NCBI RefSeq assembly: GCF_030551255.1
Contig: NZ_CP130630.1
Location: 6,987,501 to 7,051,500 of the forward strand
Length of the DNA stretch: 64,000 bases
DNA from: Streptomyces sp. NL15-2K
Lineage (GTDB): Bacteria > Actinomycetota > Actinomycetes > Streptomycetales > Streptomycetaceae
Direction of reading: 5' to 3'
The notes beneath the pieces are model-generated. The model saw nothing but the letters and a program-made list of their open reading frames with translations, had not been told where the DNA came from and searched no databases. Shown here piece after piece: positions 25,265 through 34,231 of the stretch (position 1 is the stretch's first letter; every line of letters starts with the position of its first letter). Position numbers and translations under genes: made by a program.

Positions 25265-25762
25265 TTACGTCCGCTTGAGCGTGCGCACCGGCTCTCCGGG
25301 CTTCCAGACCTGGACGACCAGGTACTTGTCGTCCTCGACGTAGGTCCGTACGACCTCCGTCAGCTCGGTGCGGAAGAGGTGGAACGGCTCCGGCGGTTCC
25401 ACCTCTTCGGAGTACTTGGCCTTCGTCTCCGGGTCCTCCACCTCGATCGCCCGCCCGCTGATCCGGACGTCGCCGCCGCCCATGCCCGTGCCCTCCCCGG
25501 GGTTCGCCTGCAGCGCGAAGCGCGGGTCGCGGCGCAGATCGAGCGCCTTGATCGAGTCCGGCATCATGCCGAGCCACAGCTCACCGTTCAGGAAACGCAC
25601 CTCCAGGCCGGTGGTGCGCGGGGAGCCGTCCTTGCGCAGGGTCGCGAGGACATGGTGGGTGAAGGCGGCGAAGCGTGCCTCGACGGTCTTGGCCAGGTCG
25701 GGTTCGGCGGTGGAGAAGGCTGCCCAGTTCATGAGCACCAGTCTTGCGCCGATACCAGACAT
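25265..25762 (-). CDS. Pyridoxamine 5'-phosphate oxidase-like flavin/F420 protein
   Basis: Up to 165 residues of the split-barrel FMN-binding fold: FAAFTHHVLATLRKDGSPRT, then LEVRFLNGELWLGMMPDS, KALDLRRDPRFALQ and a C-terminal YVEDDKYLVVQVWKPG. The family includes PNPOx and F420-dependent reductases; cofactor and substrate are not decided by the sequence. Convergent with guaA, 9 bp apart. The first ATG is at 25762; ATG 25732 (MNWAAFS) is where homology to relatives usually begins. Neither has a strong ribosome binding site. Confidence 0.82.
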   Translation of the reverse strand: MSGIGARLVLMNWAAFSTAEPDLAKTVEARFAAFTHHVLATLRKDGSPRTTGLEVRFLNGELWLGMMPDSIKALDLRRDPRFALQANPGEGTGMGGGDVRISGRAIEVEDPETKAKYSEEVEPPEPFHLFRTELTEVVRTYVEDDKYLVVQVWKPGEPVRTLKRT

Positions 25763-25872
25763 CTACTGTCGGGTATGGCTCGCGTGCGGCATCTTTACAA
25801 ACCAACGCTGTTCTCTTCCGCTGACCGACGGTAACTTCCGGCCCGTAAAGCAACGCAGTGCTGGAGGACGAC

Positions 25873-26709
25873 ATGTACGGGACGCCCGGGACGCACGGAA
25901 TGCACGGGACCCCCGAGACCGGGCCCACTCCGCCCCCGCCCCTCCCCACCGACCAGCTGCGGTTCGCGATGCCGCCGATGCACGAGTCGCTCGCGGACGA
26001 GCGCCGGCATCGCAAGGAACGGCTCGCGGGCGCGCTGCGGATCTTCGGGCGGTTCGGCTTCGAGGACGGGGTGTCGGGGCACATCACCGCGCGTGATCCG
26101 GAGTTCAGCGACTGCTTCTGGGTCAATCCCTTCGGGATACCGTTCAAGCACGTCACCGTGAGTGACCTGGTGCTGGCCAACTCCGACGGGCAGGTGATCG
26201 ACGGCCGTTACCACGTCAACCAGGCGGCCTTCACCGTGCACTCCCAAGTGCACGCCGCCCGCCCCGACGTCGTCGCCGTCGCCCACTGCCACTCGGTGTA
26301 CGGGCGGGCGCTGTCGGCGCTGGGGGACCTCCTGGACCCGATCACCCAGGAGAGTTGCGCCTTCTACGAGGACCACGCCCTGTACGACGCCTACACCGGC
26401 GTCGCCGTCGACGCCGACGAGGGCCGCCGGATCGCCGCCGCCCTCGGGTCCCGCAAGGCCCTCGTGCTGCGCAACCACGGGCTGCTGACGGTCGGCGACT
26501 CGGTGGACGCGGCGGCCTGGTGGTTCCTTTCCATGGAACGTTCCTGCCAGGTGCAGCTGACCGCGAAGGCGGCCGGCCGGCCCGTCCTGATCGACCACAG
26601 GGCGGCGGTGGCCACGCGGGAGCAGACGGGCGGGGATCTGGTGGCGTGGATCAACTACCAGCCGTTGTGGCAGGACATCAGCCGGAGTGAGCCGGACTTG
26701 TTGAGCTAG
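25873..26709 (+). CDS. Class II aldolase/adducin-family protein
   Basis: 278 residues. The fold is indicated by FGRFGFEDGVSGHITARDPE near the start, the zinc-site histidines in VVAVAHCHSVYGRALS, and the third ligand in LVLRNHGLLTVGD. Family members cleave or epimerise phosphorylated sugars, or decarboxylate, using zinc. Members with this N-terminal extension (PMHESLADERRHRKERLA) are usually annotated only to family level. ATG 25873 follows GGAGG at proper spacing; a GTG 15 bases upstream is less likely. Confidence 0.88.
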   Translation: MYGTPGTHGMHGTPETGPTPPPPLPTDQLRFAMPPMHESLADERRHRKERLAGALRIFGRFGFEDGVSGHITARDPEFSDCFWVNPFGIPFKHVTVSDLVLANSDGQVIDGRYHVNQAAFTVHSQVHAARPDVVAVAHCHSVYGRALSALGDLLDPITQESCAFYEDHALYDAYTGVAVDADEGRRIAAALGSRKALVLRNHGLLTVGDSVDAAAWWFLSMERSCQVQLTAKAAGRPVLIDHRAAVATREQTGGDLVAWINYQPLWQDISRSEPDLLS

Positions 26710-26780
26710 TTCAGCTGGTCGGCTAGTCGGTTGGTCGGGCTAGTCGGTAGTCGGGCTAGTCAGTAGTCGGGCTGGTTGAG
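26710..26780. repeat. Imperfect GGGCTAGTCGGTAGTC repeats
   Basis: The whole gap between the convergent aldolase and DUF4429 genes consists of degenerate GTCGG(T)TAGTCGGGCTA units. I see no hairpin with a T-run in it. Confidence 0.75.
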
Positions 26781-27677
26781 CTAGAAGCCTCGGAGTACGG
26801 CGGCCTTGGTCATCGCGAACTCCTCGTCCGTGAGGACTCCCTCACGATGCAGTTCCCCCAACTCCCGCAGCCTGCGCAGGAGTACGTCGTGATGGTCGGC
26901 CGGCGGCGGTACGGACGCCGTCGGCCGGGGGCGGGGGACGCGCCGCTCGTCCTGTTCGGTACCGGTGCGGGTGGACGGGTGCGGCAGCCGGGCGGTGACC
27001 GCGGTGGCGACGAGGGCCGTGAGCAGGTCGCGGCGGGCGCTGCCCCACAGGTCCAGGGCGTACGGGTCCTTCTCGGGCGGCAGCTTGGAGAACACCGTCT
27101 CCTGGGTCACGAAGCGCAGGAAGCCGTCCTCGTAGCCGGAGTTGGGCAGCCACTCGACCTGGACGAGATCGCCGATGTTGATGATCCGCGGGCCGGTGGC
27201 GCGTTTGACCCGGTCGGAGGTGTCGGACCAGTCGATGCGGACCTGGGTGCCGTCGAAGGAGACCGTGCCGTCGGAGGAACGCACCGAGACCGGTACCGGC
27301 GGGCCGGGCAGGAAGTAGGCCGTGGTCGGCTCCTTGGGGATCTGGTCGAGGAGCAGGGCGTTGCGGATCTCCTCGGCCACGTACTCGGCGACTCCGGCGC
27401 GGTCGATGTCCACCAGCAGACGGTACGGGTCGCCCGGATCGGGTAGCCGTCCGCCGGTCGCCTGGAGGAGCGGATCAGCACCCTCGCGCAGCCGCATGCG
27501 CAGTCGGCCGCGCTTGCGTTCGGGCTCGAAGACGACGCCCGCGACGGCCTCCAGGGGCACGGCGATCTCTCCGTACGTCTGCCGGAACAGCGGCACGGAG
27601 CGGTGGAGACCCGGCGTGATCCTGACCATGCTGCCGTCGAAGGCCCAGGTCCCGTCGCGCTGGATGATCTCGGCCAT
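26781..27677 (-). CDS. DUF4429 protein with C-terminal SHOCT motif
   Basis: 298 residues. Two DUF4429 modules (about 3-110 and 125-225) share the pattern GTWAFDGSMVRI / GTVSFDGTQVRI, each a PH-like domain. A charged linker follows, and a short C-terminal helix pair, LRELGELHREGVLTDEEF, is the SHOCT oligomerisation motif. Such proteins are cytosolic and have no assigned biochemical function. The start MAEIIQRDG at 27677 is preferred; an upstream ATG gives two more residues. It is divergent from the membrane protein at 27799. Confidence 0.88.
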   Translation of the reverse strand: MAEIIQRDGTWAFDGSMVRITPGLHRSVPLFRQTYGEIAVPLEAVAGVVFEPERKRGRLRMRLREGADPLLQATGGRLPDPGDPYRLLVDIDRAGVAEYVAEEIRNALLLDQIPKEPTTAYFLPGPPVPVSVRSSDGTVSFDGTQVRIDWSDTSDRVKRATGPRIINIGDLVQVEWLPNSGYEDGFLRFVTQETVFSKLPPEKDPYALDLWGSARRDLLTALVATAVTARLPHPSTRTGTEQDERRVPRPRPTASVPPPADHHDVLLRRLRELGELHREGVLTDEEFAMTKAAVLRGF

Positions 27678-27798
27678 GGACAAATTCTCGCAGCCGGGTC
27701 AACACGGCGGGTCCGTCTTCACCCGCGGTGACCAGACCCGGCGGACGGGGTGGGGTGAGGTAGGGCACAATTCGCTGTCGTTGTGGGGGAGTTGCGGG

Positions 27799-29127
27799 GT
27801 GGTCCTGGGAAGGCGGGCGTCGGACGTGGCGGTGCGGGAGGCGAGGCAGAGCGCGGCGGGCGGTGCGTTCGGGGGTGCGCACGGCGGTGTGCACGCGGGC
27901 GGTTGTACCTGTGGGGACTGTCCGCACGGGGCGCGTGCGGGGCATCGGCAGGCCGTGGCCGAATTCCTGCTGAAACGGGACGGGTTCGCGGCCGGGCAGG
28001 GGCTGCCCGCGGGTGTCGCGCACTCGACATCCGCCTCCCGGCAGTGGGTCTCGGAGGAGCTGACCCAGTCCGCGGAACTCGTCGCCGAACGCAGCCGGGC
28101 CGAGGGCGACGCATGGCTGGCACTGCTGTGGCGCCGTACCGCCTGCGCGGTGTGGGCGCTGGTCGTGGTGTTGCTGCTCGTGCAGGCGTTGACGGCGATC
28201 GGTGCGGACTGGACTGCCGCGCGTACTGCCGGGCTGCTCGCCGCGTCGGTGGTGGCCGGGGCACTGACGGCTGCGTCGTGGTTCCACCGGGCGCGGGGCG
28301 GTGCGCTGGCGCCGCTGATCGGCGAGGACAACCGGCTGTCGACGTCCCGTGCGGTGGCGGCGGGTTGGGTGCTGTTCGTCGCGTACGCGGTGTTGGTGCT
28401 GGTGGGTCGTCTGGCGGCTGCCTCCGGGCATGCCGAGCGCGACGCGCTGATCTCCGGGCTCGAACTCGCCCGGGGCGCGGGTGTGGTGACCGTGCTCGCC
28501 GTGGTCTGCGCGATCGCTGTGCTGGTGCGGCGCGTGGTCGGGCTGCGGGTGCTGGGGCAGCGGTTGCAGAAAGTACGGGCGGACCGGCCGAGGGCCGCCG
28601 ATCTGCTGACGGACGATGCGGGGCGGGGGACCTTCGCCGACATTCAGTACGTCCTGATCAGCGGTGTGGCTCTGCTGTTCGCGGCGGTGCGGTTGGGCCG
28701 GCGGCCGGATCAGTTGCCGGATCTGCCGTGGGGGCTGGCCGTGGTGGTGCTGGTGTCGGCGGGGACGTATCTGGCCGGGAAGTGCGCGGAGGGGGGTCGG
28801 CCGGTGATTCTGTCCGTGGTGCGGGCGCGGGAGGCCGGTGACCTGGACGGTCCGATCCGCACCGGTGACGACGTCGAGATCCGCGGGGCCGGGTTCGTGC
28901 CGCCGGGGGCGCAGGGGGCGGATCGGTTGTCGCGGATGGTCGTGCGTATCGGTGCGGTGAATGTCAGGGTGCCGTTGGTGCCGGTGACCGGTGGTTTCAG
29001 CAACCCTACGGATGCGGTTCTGACCGTGCCGGTGCCCGTGGATGTGGAGCCGGGGCGGGTGGAGGTGCAGGTGGTGACTGCGGCGGGGGTGGAGACGAAT
29101 CGGTATGCGATCGATGTGACGGAGTGA
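27799..29127 (+). CDS. Multi-pass membrane protein with IPT/TIG-like domain
   Basis: 442 residues. A Gly/His/Cys-rich N-terminal region (GGVHAGGCTCGDCPHGARAG, possible metal-binding Cys pair) leads to about six hydrophobic segments between 115 and 330. A C-terminal beta domain follows (DDVEIRGAGFVPPGAQ ... VTAAGVETNRYAIDV) resembling IPT/TIG immunoglobulin-like folds. Function unknown. GTG 27799 is chosen because GGGGGAG lies eight bases upstream. The longer frame from 27322 covers the antisense of the DUF4429 gene. Confidence 0.72.
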   Translation: MVLGRRASDVAVREARQSAAGGAFGGAHGGVHAGGCTCGDCPHGARAGHRQAVAEFLLKRDGFAAGQGLPAGVAHSTSASRQWVSEELTQSAELVAERSRAEGDAWLALLWRRTACAVWALVVVLLLVQALTAIGADWTAARTAGLLAASVVAGALTAASWFHRARGGALAPLIGEDNRLSTSRAVAAGWVLFVAYAVLVLVGRLAAASGHAERDALISGLELARGAGVVTVLAVVCAIAVLVRRVVGLRVLGQRLQKVRADRPRAADLLTDDAGRGTFADIQYVLISGVALLFAAVRLGRRPDQLPDLPWGLAVVVLVSAGTYLAGKCAEGGRPVILSVVRAREAGDLDGPIRTGDDVEIRGAGFVPPGAQGADRLSRMVVRIGAVNVRVPLVPVTGGFSNPTDAVLTVPVPVDVEPGRVEVQVVTAAGVETNRYAIDVTE

Positions 29128-29351
29128 CGGTTGCCTCCGGCGGTTGGGCCGGGGGTGCCTGCGGCGGGCTGTGCGTGTGCCTCCGGCGGTTGGGCGGGGT
29201 GCCTGCGGCGGCCTGTGCGTGTGCCTCCGGCGGTTGGGCGGGGTGCCTGCGGCGGCCTGTGCGTGTGCCTCCGGTGGTTGGGCGGGGTGCCTGCGGCGGC
29301 CTGTGCGTGTGCCTCCGGCGGTTGGGCGGGAGGCCTGCGGCGGCCTGTGCG
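29128..29351. repeat. 44-bp minisatellite, about five units
   Basis: Five units of about 44 bp, each starting TGCCTCCGGCGGTTGGGCGG and ending GGCGGCCTGTGCGTG, directly follow the stop codon at 29127. The period is not a multiple of three, so the frames that read through it are not protein. Strand asymmetry is strong (G and T on +). Confidence 0.92.
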
Positions 29352-29401
29352 GGTTCGGTGGGGGTGCGGGTAGCGCCTGCGGTTGGGGGGTGGGTCGGGG
29401 C

Positions 29402-29503
29402 CGTGTCGGGGGGTGTCCGTCCTCGGAACGGCGCGGAATCGGTCACTTACCAGCGTGCCCGTGTTGACGCGCCAACCGCTGCGGGCGGACACCCCCCGAC
29501 ACG
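29402..29503. repeat. 18-bp inverted repeat pair
   Basis: CGTGTCGGGGGGTGTCCG (29402-29419) has a perfect inverted match at 29486-29503, with 66 bases between. A separate small hairpin of GGGGGCT / AGCCCCC lies at 29596-29617. Apart from these, 29352-29798 holds no convincing gene. Confidence 0.75.
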
Positions 29504-29798
29504 TCCCCTTGCCGCCGTACGCGGCTGTACCGCCATGGGGCTTCTGCGGTCACCTCTTGGCCGACCGAGTCGGGTGGTGGGGTGGGCGTAGGCCCGGGGG
29601 GCTGGGGGCGGAGCCCCCAGCGAGGCCCGTACCCACGCCGGGTGACCGGACAGGAGGCGGTACCTTGCAATCCGGCCCAGCGACGCAGTCCGAAGTCTGA
29701 AAAGTTCGTGCGGGACAGGAGTGAGCGGGTTTCCCCTGTCGTACGTATCGTCTTTTTGAGGGGTCACGGCACGCGCGGGCGAGAGGCGGCTACGAGCG

Positions 29799-30329
29799 AT
29801 GACTCACGGCATTCGTACGGACACGCACACCCCCTATCTGAACGGCGGCCGGGACTGGCGGGACACCGCCACTCGTTACGCCCTGCTTCCACTCCGCGTC
29901 TTCCTCGGCGTCACCTTCATCTACGCCGGCCTGGACAAACTCACCGACAGTGCCTTCATGAAGGACGCCGGATCAGGCTCGGTCGGCGACCTGATGCGCA
30001 CCGTCCGCGATTCCTCGGCCATCCCGGCCCTGGTCGACCTGTCCTTGAAGAACCCCGTCGGCTTGGGCTATGCCATCGCCATCGGTGAGCTCGCCGTCGG
30101 CGTCGGCATCCTGATCGGGCTGCTCGCCCGTCTGGCCGCGGTCGGCGGCGCGCTGATCTCGCTCAGCCTGTGGCTGACGGTGAGCTGGGCCACCGAGCCG
30201 TACTACTACGGCAACGACCTCATCTACCTCATGGCCTGGCTGCCCCTCGTCCTCGCGGGCGCCCCCGTCCTCTCCCTGGACGCCGCTCTCCACACACGGC
30301 GACGACAGCGGGCCGGGGGCTACCGGTAA
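29799..30329 (+). CDS. DoxX-family membrane protein
   Basis: 176 residues with four hydrophobic segments: LLPLRVFLGVTFIYAGLDKL near 30-50 (DoxX signature), AIAIGELAVGVGILIGLLA, AVGGALISLSLWLTVSW and LIYLMAWLPLVLAG. A periplasmic loop of about 45 residues follows the first helix. DoxX-type proteins associate with respiratory or redox-stress functions; the exact role is unknown. It is convergent with the small membrane protein at 30348. Confidence 0.85.
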   Translation: MTHGIRTDTHTPYLNGGRDWRDTATRYALLPLRVFLGVTFIYAGLDKLTDSAFMKDAGSGSVGDLMRTVRDSSAIPALVDLSLKNPVGLGYAIAIGELAVGVGILIGLLARLAAVGGALISLSLWLTVSWATEPYYYGNDLIYLMAWLPLVLAGAPVLSLDAALHTRRRQRAGGYR

Positions 30330-30347
30330 CCGGTGACGCCGCCACCG

Positions 30348-30611
30348 TCACAGGGGCGGCTCCGGCTGTGCCCCGGAGGGGTTCGGTGGTGCCCCGACCG
30401 GTTCCGTACGGCCCGGTCGGCGGCGTTTGCGTATGACCCGGGTCAGGACGCCGACCGCGCCCGCCAGGCAGAGGCCGAGCGTGACGACCGGGATGATCGC
30501 GAACCACGGGGTGTCCCAGAGGCCGCCCGCGTCACCGGCGTACATGACGCCCGCGAGGATGAGGAAGAGCCCGGCGACCAGCCTGCCGGGCTGGAACTCA
30601 TGACGTAGCAC
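30348..30611 (-). CDS. Small two-helix membrane protein
   Basis: 87 residues. Two hydrophobic segments (LVAGLFLILAGVMYAGD, FAIIPVVTLGLCLAGAVGVL) precede an Arg/Pro-rich tail. The GTG start overlaps the last 14 bases of the PspC gene, implying translational coupling. Function unknown; it is probably an accessory subunit of the PspC protein. Confidence 0.78.
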   Translation of the reverse strand: MLRHEFQPGRLVAGLFLILAGVMYAGDAGGLWDTPWFAIIPVVTLGLCLAGAVGVLTRVIRKRRRPGRTEPVGAPPNPSGAQPEPPL

Positions 30612-32037
30612 GGCTCACCTCCGCCTGCCCGATGCCGACCCTGAGGTCCAGGTCGAGTGTGCCGGTGTCCTTGCCGCCGGTCGTCGACGACAGGGTCACC
30701 TCCTTGTGCTTGCCCGGCGCCACGTCCACGTCCTTCTCGTCGTCGCCCGGCAACTGGATGTCGCCCACTCCCACGTCCATGCTCACCTTCACGGTCACGT
30801 CCGCGGGCACGATCACCCGCAGTCTGCCCATGCCCACGTCGGCCTGTGTGGCCACCGTCTGCCCCTTGGCGAGGTCCAGTCGGCTCAGGTCCAGGGTGCC
30901 GACGCCGGTGCCGAGCTCGTAGTCCGGCCGGACGTCCGCCGCAGTGGCGGCCCGCCAGTTCGTGCGCTCCCAGTGCGTGGTGATGTCCTTGGGCACGGCC
31001 GCCGAGGCGGCGAGCAGGGCCGCCGTGACGATCGCCAGGAAGATCGACCCCGCCCCGGTCCGGCCCAGGAACGCGCTGGCCGCGATGCCGACGCCGAAGA
31101 CGACGAGCGCGCACGCCAGGCCGGTCTGCAGGCTGGTGCCGAGTGTCTGGTCGTCCCACGTCAGGCGGGTGCCGAGGCCGCCCGCGAGCAGGGCGAACAG
31201 GAAGACCCAGCCGCCGATCCAGCGGGGGCCGCGCGGCTTGGGCGGCCGCACGCGAGGGGGGTGTATGTCCTGGCGGCCGCCCCAGGTGCCCAGGCCGATG
31301 CGGACGGCGGCCGCGAGGTCCCGGTCGCGGGAGTCCTCGGGGCCCCACAGATAGCCCGTGCCGCCCACGTGCGTGCCGTCCTTGACGATGGGGTCGCGCC
31401 ACCAGGACGGGTAGACGGCGGGCACCGGCGGTGCCTGGGCCTCCGGCGGGGCGTCGGCGACGGCCTGGGCCGCCAGCGGGTCGGTGTCGGGGGCGCCGCG
31501 GTGCCGCGACCAGTACCCGGCGCCCGCGAGGAGGAGGGAGAGGACGATGGCGAAGGTGAGCACGCCGCCGTTGTTCAGCAGCGTGAGGAACACCCCGCAG
31601 CCGACCAGCGCGAACAGCACGGCCGTCAGCGCCTGGCCGTCGACGCGGCCGGTCAGCAGCTTGCGGACCTCGTTCTCGTCCTCGTCGTCGTACGGGACGA
31701 AGAGCCAGGCGAAGCCGTAGAAGAGGAGGCCGAGGCCGCCGGTCGCGGAGAGCACCGCGAGGGTGATCCGGAAGATCACCGGATCCATGTCGTACTGCCG
31801 CCCGAGCCCCGCGCACACTCCGGCGAGCATCTTGTGCTGCCGGTCGCGCCGGAACTTGCTGGGCAGCTCGGCCACGCCGGTCTCCCCGGGCGCCGCCGCG
31901 CCGGATCCGTCGGCCACGGTCGGCTGCCCGGCGGGCCCCGGATCCGCGGTCTGACCCGGCTGTCCGCCCGCACCCGGGGCCGTCGGCCCCGGGCCCTCGC
32001 CGGGCACGGCGTCCGCGCCGTGCTGGTGCTCTGTCAT
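30598..32037 (-). CDS. PspC-domain membrane protein
   Basis: 479 residues. A Gly/Pro/Ala-rich cytosolic N-terminus (about 60 residues) is followed by a PspC domain: KFRRDRQHKMLAGVCAGLG, then ITLAVLSATGGLGLLFYGFA and LFVPYDDED. Several more membrane helices follow. The extracytoplasmic C-terminal domain (about 330-479) has a repetitive beta pattern of the LiaF/DUF2154 adhesin-like type (LDLSRLDLAKGQTVATQADV). PspC proteins act in envelope-stress sensing. It is divergent from a PspC-type histidine kinase, so it probably modulates that sensor. ATG 32037 is chosen; upstream frame is shadow sequence. Confidence 0.87.
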   Translation of the reverse strand: MTEHQHGADAVPGEGPGPTAPGAGGQPGQTADPGPAGQPTVADGSGAAAPGETGVAELPSKFRRDRQHKMLAGVCAGLGRQYDMDPVIFRITLAVLSATGGLGLLFYGFAWLFVPYDDEDENEVRKLLTGRVDGQALTAVLFALVGCGVFLTLLNNGGVLTFAIVLSLLLAGAGYWSRHRGAPDTDPLAAQAVADAPPEAQAPPVPAVYPSWWRDPIVKDGTHVGGTGYLWGPEDSRDRDLAAAVRIGLGTWGGRQDIHPPRVRPPKPRGPRWIGGWVFLFALLAGGLGTRLTWDDQTLGTSLQTGLACALVVFGVGIAASAFLGRTGAGSIFLAIVTAALLAASAAVPKDITTHWERTNWRAATAADVRPDYELGTGVGTLDLSRLDLAKGQTVATQADVGMGRLRVIVPADVTVKVSMDVGVGDIQLPGDDEKDVDVAPGKHKEVTLSSTTGGKDTGTLDLDLRVGIGQAEVSRATS

Positions 32038-32216
32038 GTGTCCATGGTGACGGGCGCGTCGGCGCGGCGGCAGTCGGTATGACCCTGGCCGGACCCTGAT
32101 ATCTGCCCTGAGGCGGCGCCGGGGAGGCGTTCGAAGGGGATGGGGGGCGAAGATCAGGGGAGTCTCCGGGGCCGACCCTGATGCCCGGGCCCTCCGGCCG
32201 TGTGACCATCGATGGC

Positions 32217-33509
32217 ATGCCGGAAGCCGCAGCAGCGCCACTCGTCGAACCGCGGCCGCCGCGCAAGCTCTACCGCAGCAGTGACGGACGCTGGCTCGGT
32301 GGTGTGGCGCGGGGGCTCGCCGGACACCTCGGGCTGCCCGTGATCTGGGTGCGGCTCGTCTTCGTCGGCCTGTTCATGGCGGACGGCCTCGGCGCCCTGC
32401 TGTACGCCGCGTTCTGGTTCTTCGTGCCGCTCGGCGTCGGCGGGGTCGGCGGCCAGAGGCCTCCGTCCTTGGTCACCAGCGAGACCTCGCCGGACGGCCG
32501 CCGCAAGCTCATCGCCCGCAGACCGGACAAGGGCCAGATCGTGGCCCTGCTCCTCATGGTCGTCGTGGCCGTGGTCTTCGTGGGCAATGTGAATCTCGGC
32601 AACGGAGCGCGGGCCTACCTCTGGCCGACAGTCTTCGTCGCCGCGGGCGTCGCCCTCGTCTGGCGCCAGGCGGATAATGCCCGCCGGGCCCGCTGGGTCG
32701 AGGCCGGCCGACGTCGCCGTACGCTCACGCTGCTGCGCGCGGGCGGCGGTGTCCTCCTCGTCACCGCCGGCGTCTCCGGCATCTTCGTCCTGCAGGGCTC
32801 CGCCGCCCACCTCGGCTCGGTCCTCCAGGCGGCGCTCGCGGTCCTCGTCGGCATAACGCTGCTGGCCGGTCCCTACCTGGTGCGCATGACCCAGGACCTC
32901 TCCGAGGAGCGCCTGATGCGCATCCGCGCCCAGGAGCGCGCGGAGGTCGCCGCCCACGTCCACGACTCGGTGCTGCACACCCTGACCCTGATCCAGCGCA
33001 ACGCGGAGAACGCGGCGGAGGTGCGCCGCCTCGCCCGCGCCCAGGAGCGCGACCTGCGCACCTGGCTCTACAAGCCCGAGGGCACCGGCAAGGACGAGGC
33101 CGACGAGCCCACCACCCTCGCCGACGCGGTGCGGCGCAACGCCGCGGAGGTGGAGGACAAGCACGGCGTCCCCATAGAGGTGGTCGTGGTCGGCGACTGC
33201 CCGCTCGACGAGAGGATCGGCGCACAGATGCAGGCCGCACGCGAGGCGATGGTGAACGCCGCCAAGTACGGTGGCGAGGGCGGCGCCGTCCAGGTCTACG
33301 CCGAAGTCGAGGGCAAGACGGTCTTCGTGTCCGTCCGGGACCGCGGGCCCGGCTTCGACCTCGACTCGATACCCGCCGACCGCATGGGCGTTAGAGAATC
33401 GATCATCGGCCGCATGGAGCGCAACGGCGGCACGGCGCGACTGCGCGCGGTGCCGGACGGCGGCACGGAGGTCGAGCTGGAGATGGAGAGGGCGGAGAAG
33501 ACGTCATGA
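32217..33509 (+). CDS. PspC-domain sensor histidine kinase (DesK/NarL type)
   Basis: 430 residues. An N-terminal PspC domain (RKLYRSSDGRWLGGVARGLA, LFMADGLGALLYAAFWFFV) and three further helices are followed by a HisKA_3 dimerisation helix with phospho-acceptor His in ERAEVAAHVHDSVLHTL near 245. The ATPase domain follows, with AAREAMVNAAKYGGEGG and VRDRGPGFDLDSIP. Its stop overlaps the response regulator start (ATGA), so the two form one two-component system. It probably responds to envelope stress like LiaRS/VraSR-type systems (inference). Starts at 32181 (ATG) and 32202 (GTG) are alternatives. Confidence 0.92.
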   Translation: MPEAAAAPLVEPRPPRKLYRSSDGRWLGGVARGLAGHLGLPVIWVRLVFVGLFMADGLGALLYAAFWFFVPLGVGGVGGQRPPSLVTSETSPDGRRKLIARRPDKGQIVALLLMVVVAVVFVGNVNLGNGARAYLWPTVFVAAGVALVWRQADNARRARWVEAGRRRRTLTLLRAGGGVLLVTAGVSGIFVLQGSAAHLGSVLQAALAVLVGITLLAGPYLVRMTQDLSEERLMRIRAQERAEVAAHVHDSVLHTLTLIQRNAENAAEVRRLARAQERDLRTWLYKPEGTGKDEADEPTTLADAVRRNAAEVEDKHGVPIEVVVVGDCPLDERIGAQMQAAREAMVNAAKYGGEGGAVQVYAEVEGKTVFVSVRDRGPGFDLDSIPADRMGVRESIIGRMERNGGTARLRAVPDGGTEVELEMERAEKTS

Positions 33510-34231
33510 GCGATCCGACCGAGACGAACGCGGAGCCCACGGAGCCGACGCCTGGTGGCGGCCCGGCCCAGCGGCATGTGCGTGTGGTGCTCGTCGACGA
33601 CCACCGCATGTTCCGTACGGGCGTACAGGCCGAGATCGGCCAGACCGAGCAGACCGGCGTCGAGGTCGTCGGCGAGGCCGCGGACGTCGACCAGGCGGTC
33701 ACCGTCATCACCGCGACCCGCCCCGAGGTCGTCCTCCTCGACGTCCACCTCCCGGGCGGCGGCGGGGTCGAGGTCCTGCGCCGCTGCGCCCCGTTGATGG
33801 CCGACACCGAGCAGCCCGTCCGTTTCCTCGCCCTGTCCGTCTCGGACGCGGCGGAGGACGTGATCGGCGTGATCCGCGGCGGCGCGAGGGGCTACGTCAC
33901 GAAGACGATCACCGGCACGGATCTGATCAACTCCATCTTCCGCGTCCAGGAGGGCGACGCCGTCTTCTCCCCGCGCCTGGCCGGCTTCGTCCTCGACGCC
34001 TTCGCCTCCACCGACGCCCCGCCGGTGGACGAGGACCTCGACCGCCTCACCCAGCGCGAGCGCGAGGTGCTGAGGCTCATCGCCCGGGGCTACGCGTACA
34101 AGGAGATCGCCAAGCAGCTCTTCATCTCCGTCAAGACGGTCGAGTCCCATGTCTCGGCGGTTCTGCGGAAACTCCAGCTGTCGAACCGGCACGAGCTGAC
34201 GCGGTGGGCGACGGCGCGGAGGCTGGTTTAG
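33506..34231 (+). CDS. LuxR/NarL-family response regulator
   Basis: 241 residues. The receiver has VRVVLVDDHRMFRTGVQ, the phospho-acceptor Asp in EVVLLDVHLPGG near 79 and the Lys in ARGYVTKTITG. The C-terminal LuxR-type HTH has LTQREREVLRLIARGYAYKE and FISVKTVESHVSAVLRKLQL. It is the partner of the overlapping PspC histidine kinase. The stop codon at 34229-34231 marks the left edge of an accessory patch. The convergent ATPase gene overlaps its last 101 bases. Confidence 0.95.
   Translation: MSDPTETNAEPTEPTPGGGPAQRHVRVVLVDDHRMFRTGVQAEIGQTEQTGVEVVGEAADVDQAVTVITATRPEVVLLDVHLPGGGGVEVLRRCAPLMADTEQPVRFLALSVSDAAEDVIGVIRGGARGYVTKTITGTDLINSIFRVQEGDAVFSPRLAGFVLDAFASTDAPPVDEDLDRLTQREREVLRLIARGYAYKEIAKQLFISVKTVESHVSAVLRKLQLSNRHELTRWATARRLV

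Noticed and set aside
29685..29735. Similarity of KSEKFVRDRSER-coding DNA to EEWEKFVRDSERE of the 13735 gene
   Set aside because: Only about 25 bases align and no further homology follows; could be chance.
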